From contig JAILBQ010000123.1 of NCBI GenBank assembly GCA_024680815.1, forward strand, positions 1-41,220: DNA of 41,220 nucleotides, written 5' to 3'. A model generated the notes under the pieces. The model was not told where the DNA came from and made no database searches. It worked only from the letters and a program-made list of their open reading frames with translations. The position numbers and the translations under genes were made by a program. Of the stretch, positions 41,002 to 41,220 are shown piece after piece (position 1 is the stretch's first letter; every line of letters begins with the position of its first letter). Source of the stretch: Lachnospiraceae bacterium. GTDB taxonomy: Bacteria; Bacillota; Clostridia; Lachnospirales; Lachnospiraceae.

Positions 41002-41220
41002 ATGTCGTTAATGAGCGGGCTTTACGTCGGCACTTCCGGACTTCAGACAAGCCAGAATGCGCTGAATACCACGGCGCATAATCTGGCCAATATCAATACC
41101 ACAGGCTATACCAGACAGCAGGTTACCCAGGGCGACCGGATGTATGATACGGTCGGAAGGGCCTATATTCAGCAGAATCAGGTCGGACTGGGCGTCAACT
41201 ACGCTGATGTGAGAATCGTA
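41002..41220 (+). CDS. flgK: Flagellar hook-associated protein 1, N-terminal part (cut by window end)
   Basis: The 73 visible codons encode the conserved FlgK/FlgE-type start MSLMSGLYVGTSGLQTSQNA, then LNTTAHNLANINTTGYTRQQ, and QQNQVGLGVNYADV. This N-terminal heptad region makes the coiled coil at the hook-filament junction. The gene runs off the window without a stop. It follows flgN and carries its own sigma-28 promoter, so it is a late flagellar gene. Confidence 0.93.
   Translation, partial: MSLMSGLYVGTSGLQTSQNALNTTAHNLANINTTGYTRQQVTQGDRMYDTVGRAYIQQNQVGLGVNYADVRIV

Overview
The window looks like the chromosome of an anaerobic, flagellated, Gram-positive Clostridia member, most likely Lachnospiraceae. 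The clues are strong purine-rich Shine-Dalgarno sites, sigma-D (sigma-28) type flagellar promoters, an oxygen-sensitive class III ribonucleotide reductase (nrdD-nrdG) behind NrdR-type boxes, and coding sequence with moderately high GC. I infer this from sequence features; no phylogenetic test was possible.

Positions 29-26487 form one long plus-strand gene string with gaps mostly under 100 bases and several overlaps. It encodes a contractile injection system (CIS). The first three genes encode envelope-type proteins: a membrane-anchored MORN-repeat protein, a secreted TolC-like helical protein, and a 902-residue single-pass membrane protein. They are followed by a Pvc16-like cap (DUF4255), a beta-sandwich protein, a PAAR-like tip, one sheath and one tube protein. 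Then come a tail-assembly-chaperone-like gene with an out-of-frame DUF6760-like extension, a gp19-like protein with about 16 Trp-centred C-terminal repeats, and a charged coiled-coil protein that may be the tape measure. Two tandem Pvc7-like adaptor proteins, a split hub (gpD-like) and spike (gpV-like), a gp25-like wedge protein, two Pvc11/Pvc12-like baseplate proteins, a gpI-like tail protein and an FtsE-like ABC ATPase complete the string.

A convergent minus-strand pair (26409-27970) encodes a membrane-bound HATPase protein without a visible H-box and a membrane-anchored SH3b protein. A short regulatory region with overlapping dyads separates it from a second plus-strand CIS unit (28119-33054): a small protein, a Pvc15-like AAA+ ATPase, and a 750-residue acidic-tailed protein that is a cargo or partner candidate.

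From 33118 the content becomes housekeeping: a CapF/WbjC-like sugar reductase, an MBL-fold hydrolase, nrdD-nrdG with a structured leader, a minus-strand cyclic-nucleotide-binding-domain protein, and the flagellar genes flgM, flgN and the start of flgK.

The most notable overall picture is a CIS in a probable Gram-positive, linked by overlapping genes to three envelope proteins and an FtsE-type ATPase. This hints at an envelope-anchored rather than freely released machine. The strongest smaller signals are a candidate programmed -1 frameshift joining the chaperone and DUF6760-like frames, the 16-repeat tail on a tube-like protein, two NrdR boxes exactly 31 bases apart, three tandem tetraloop hairpins before nrdD, and two matching sigma-28 promoters, one inside a perfect inverted repeat.
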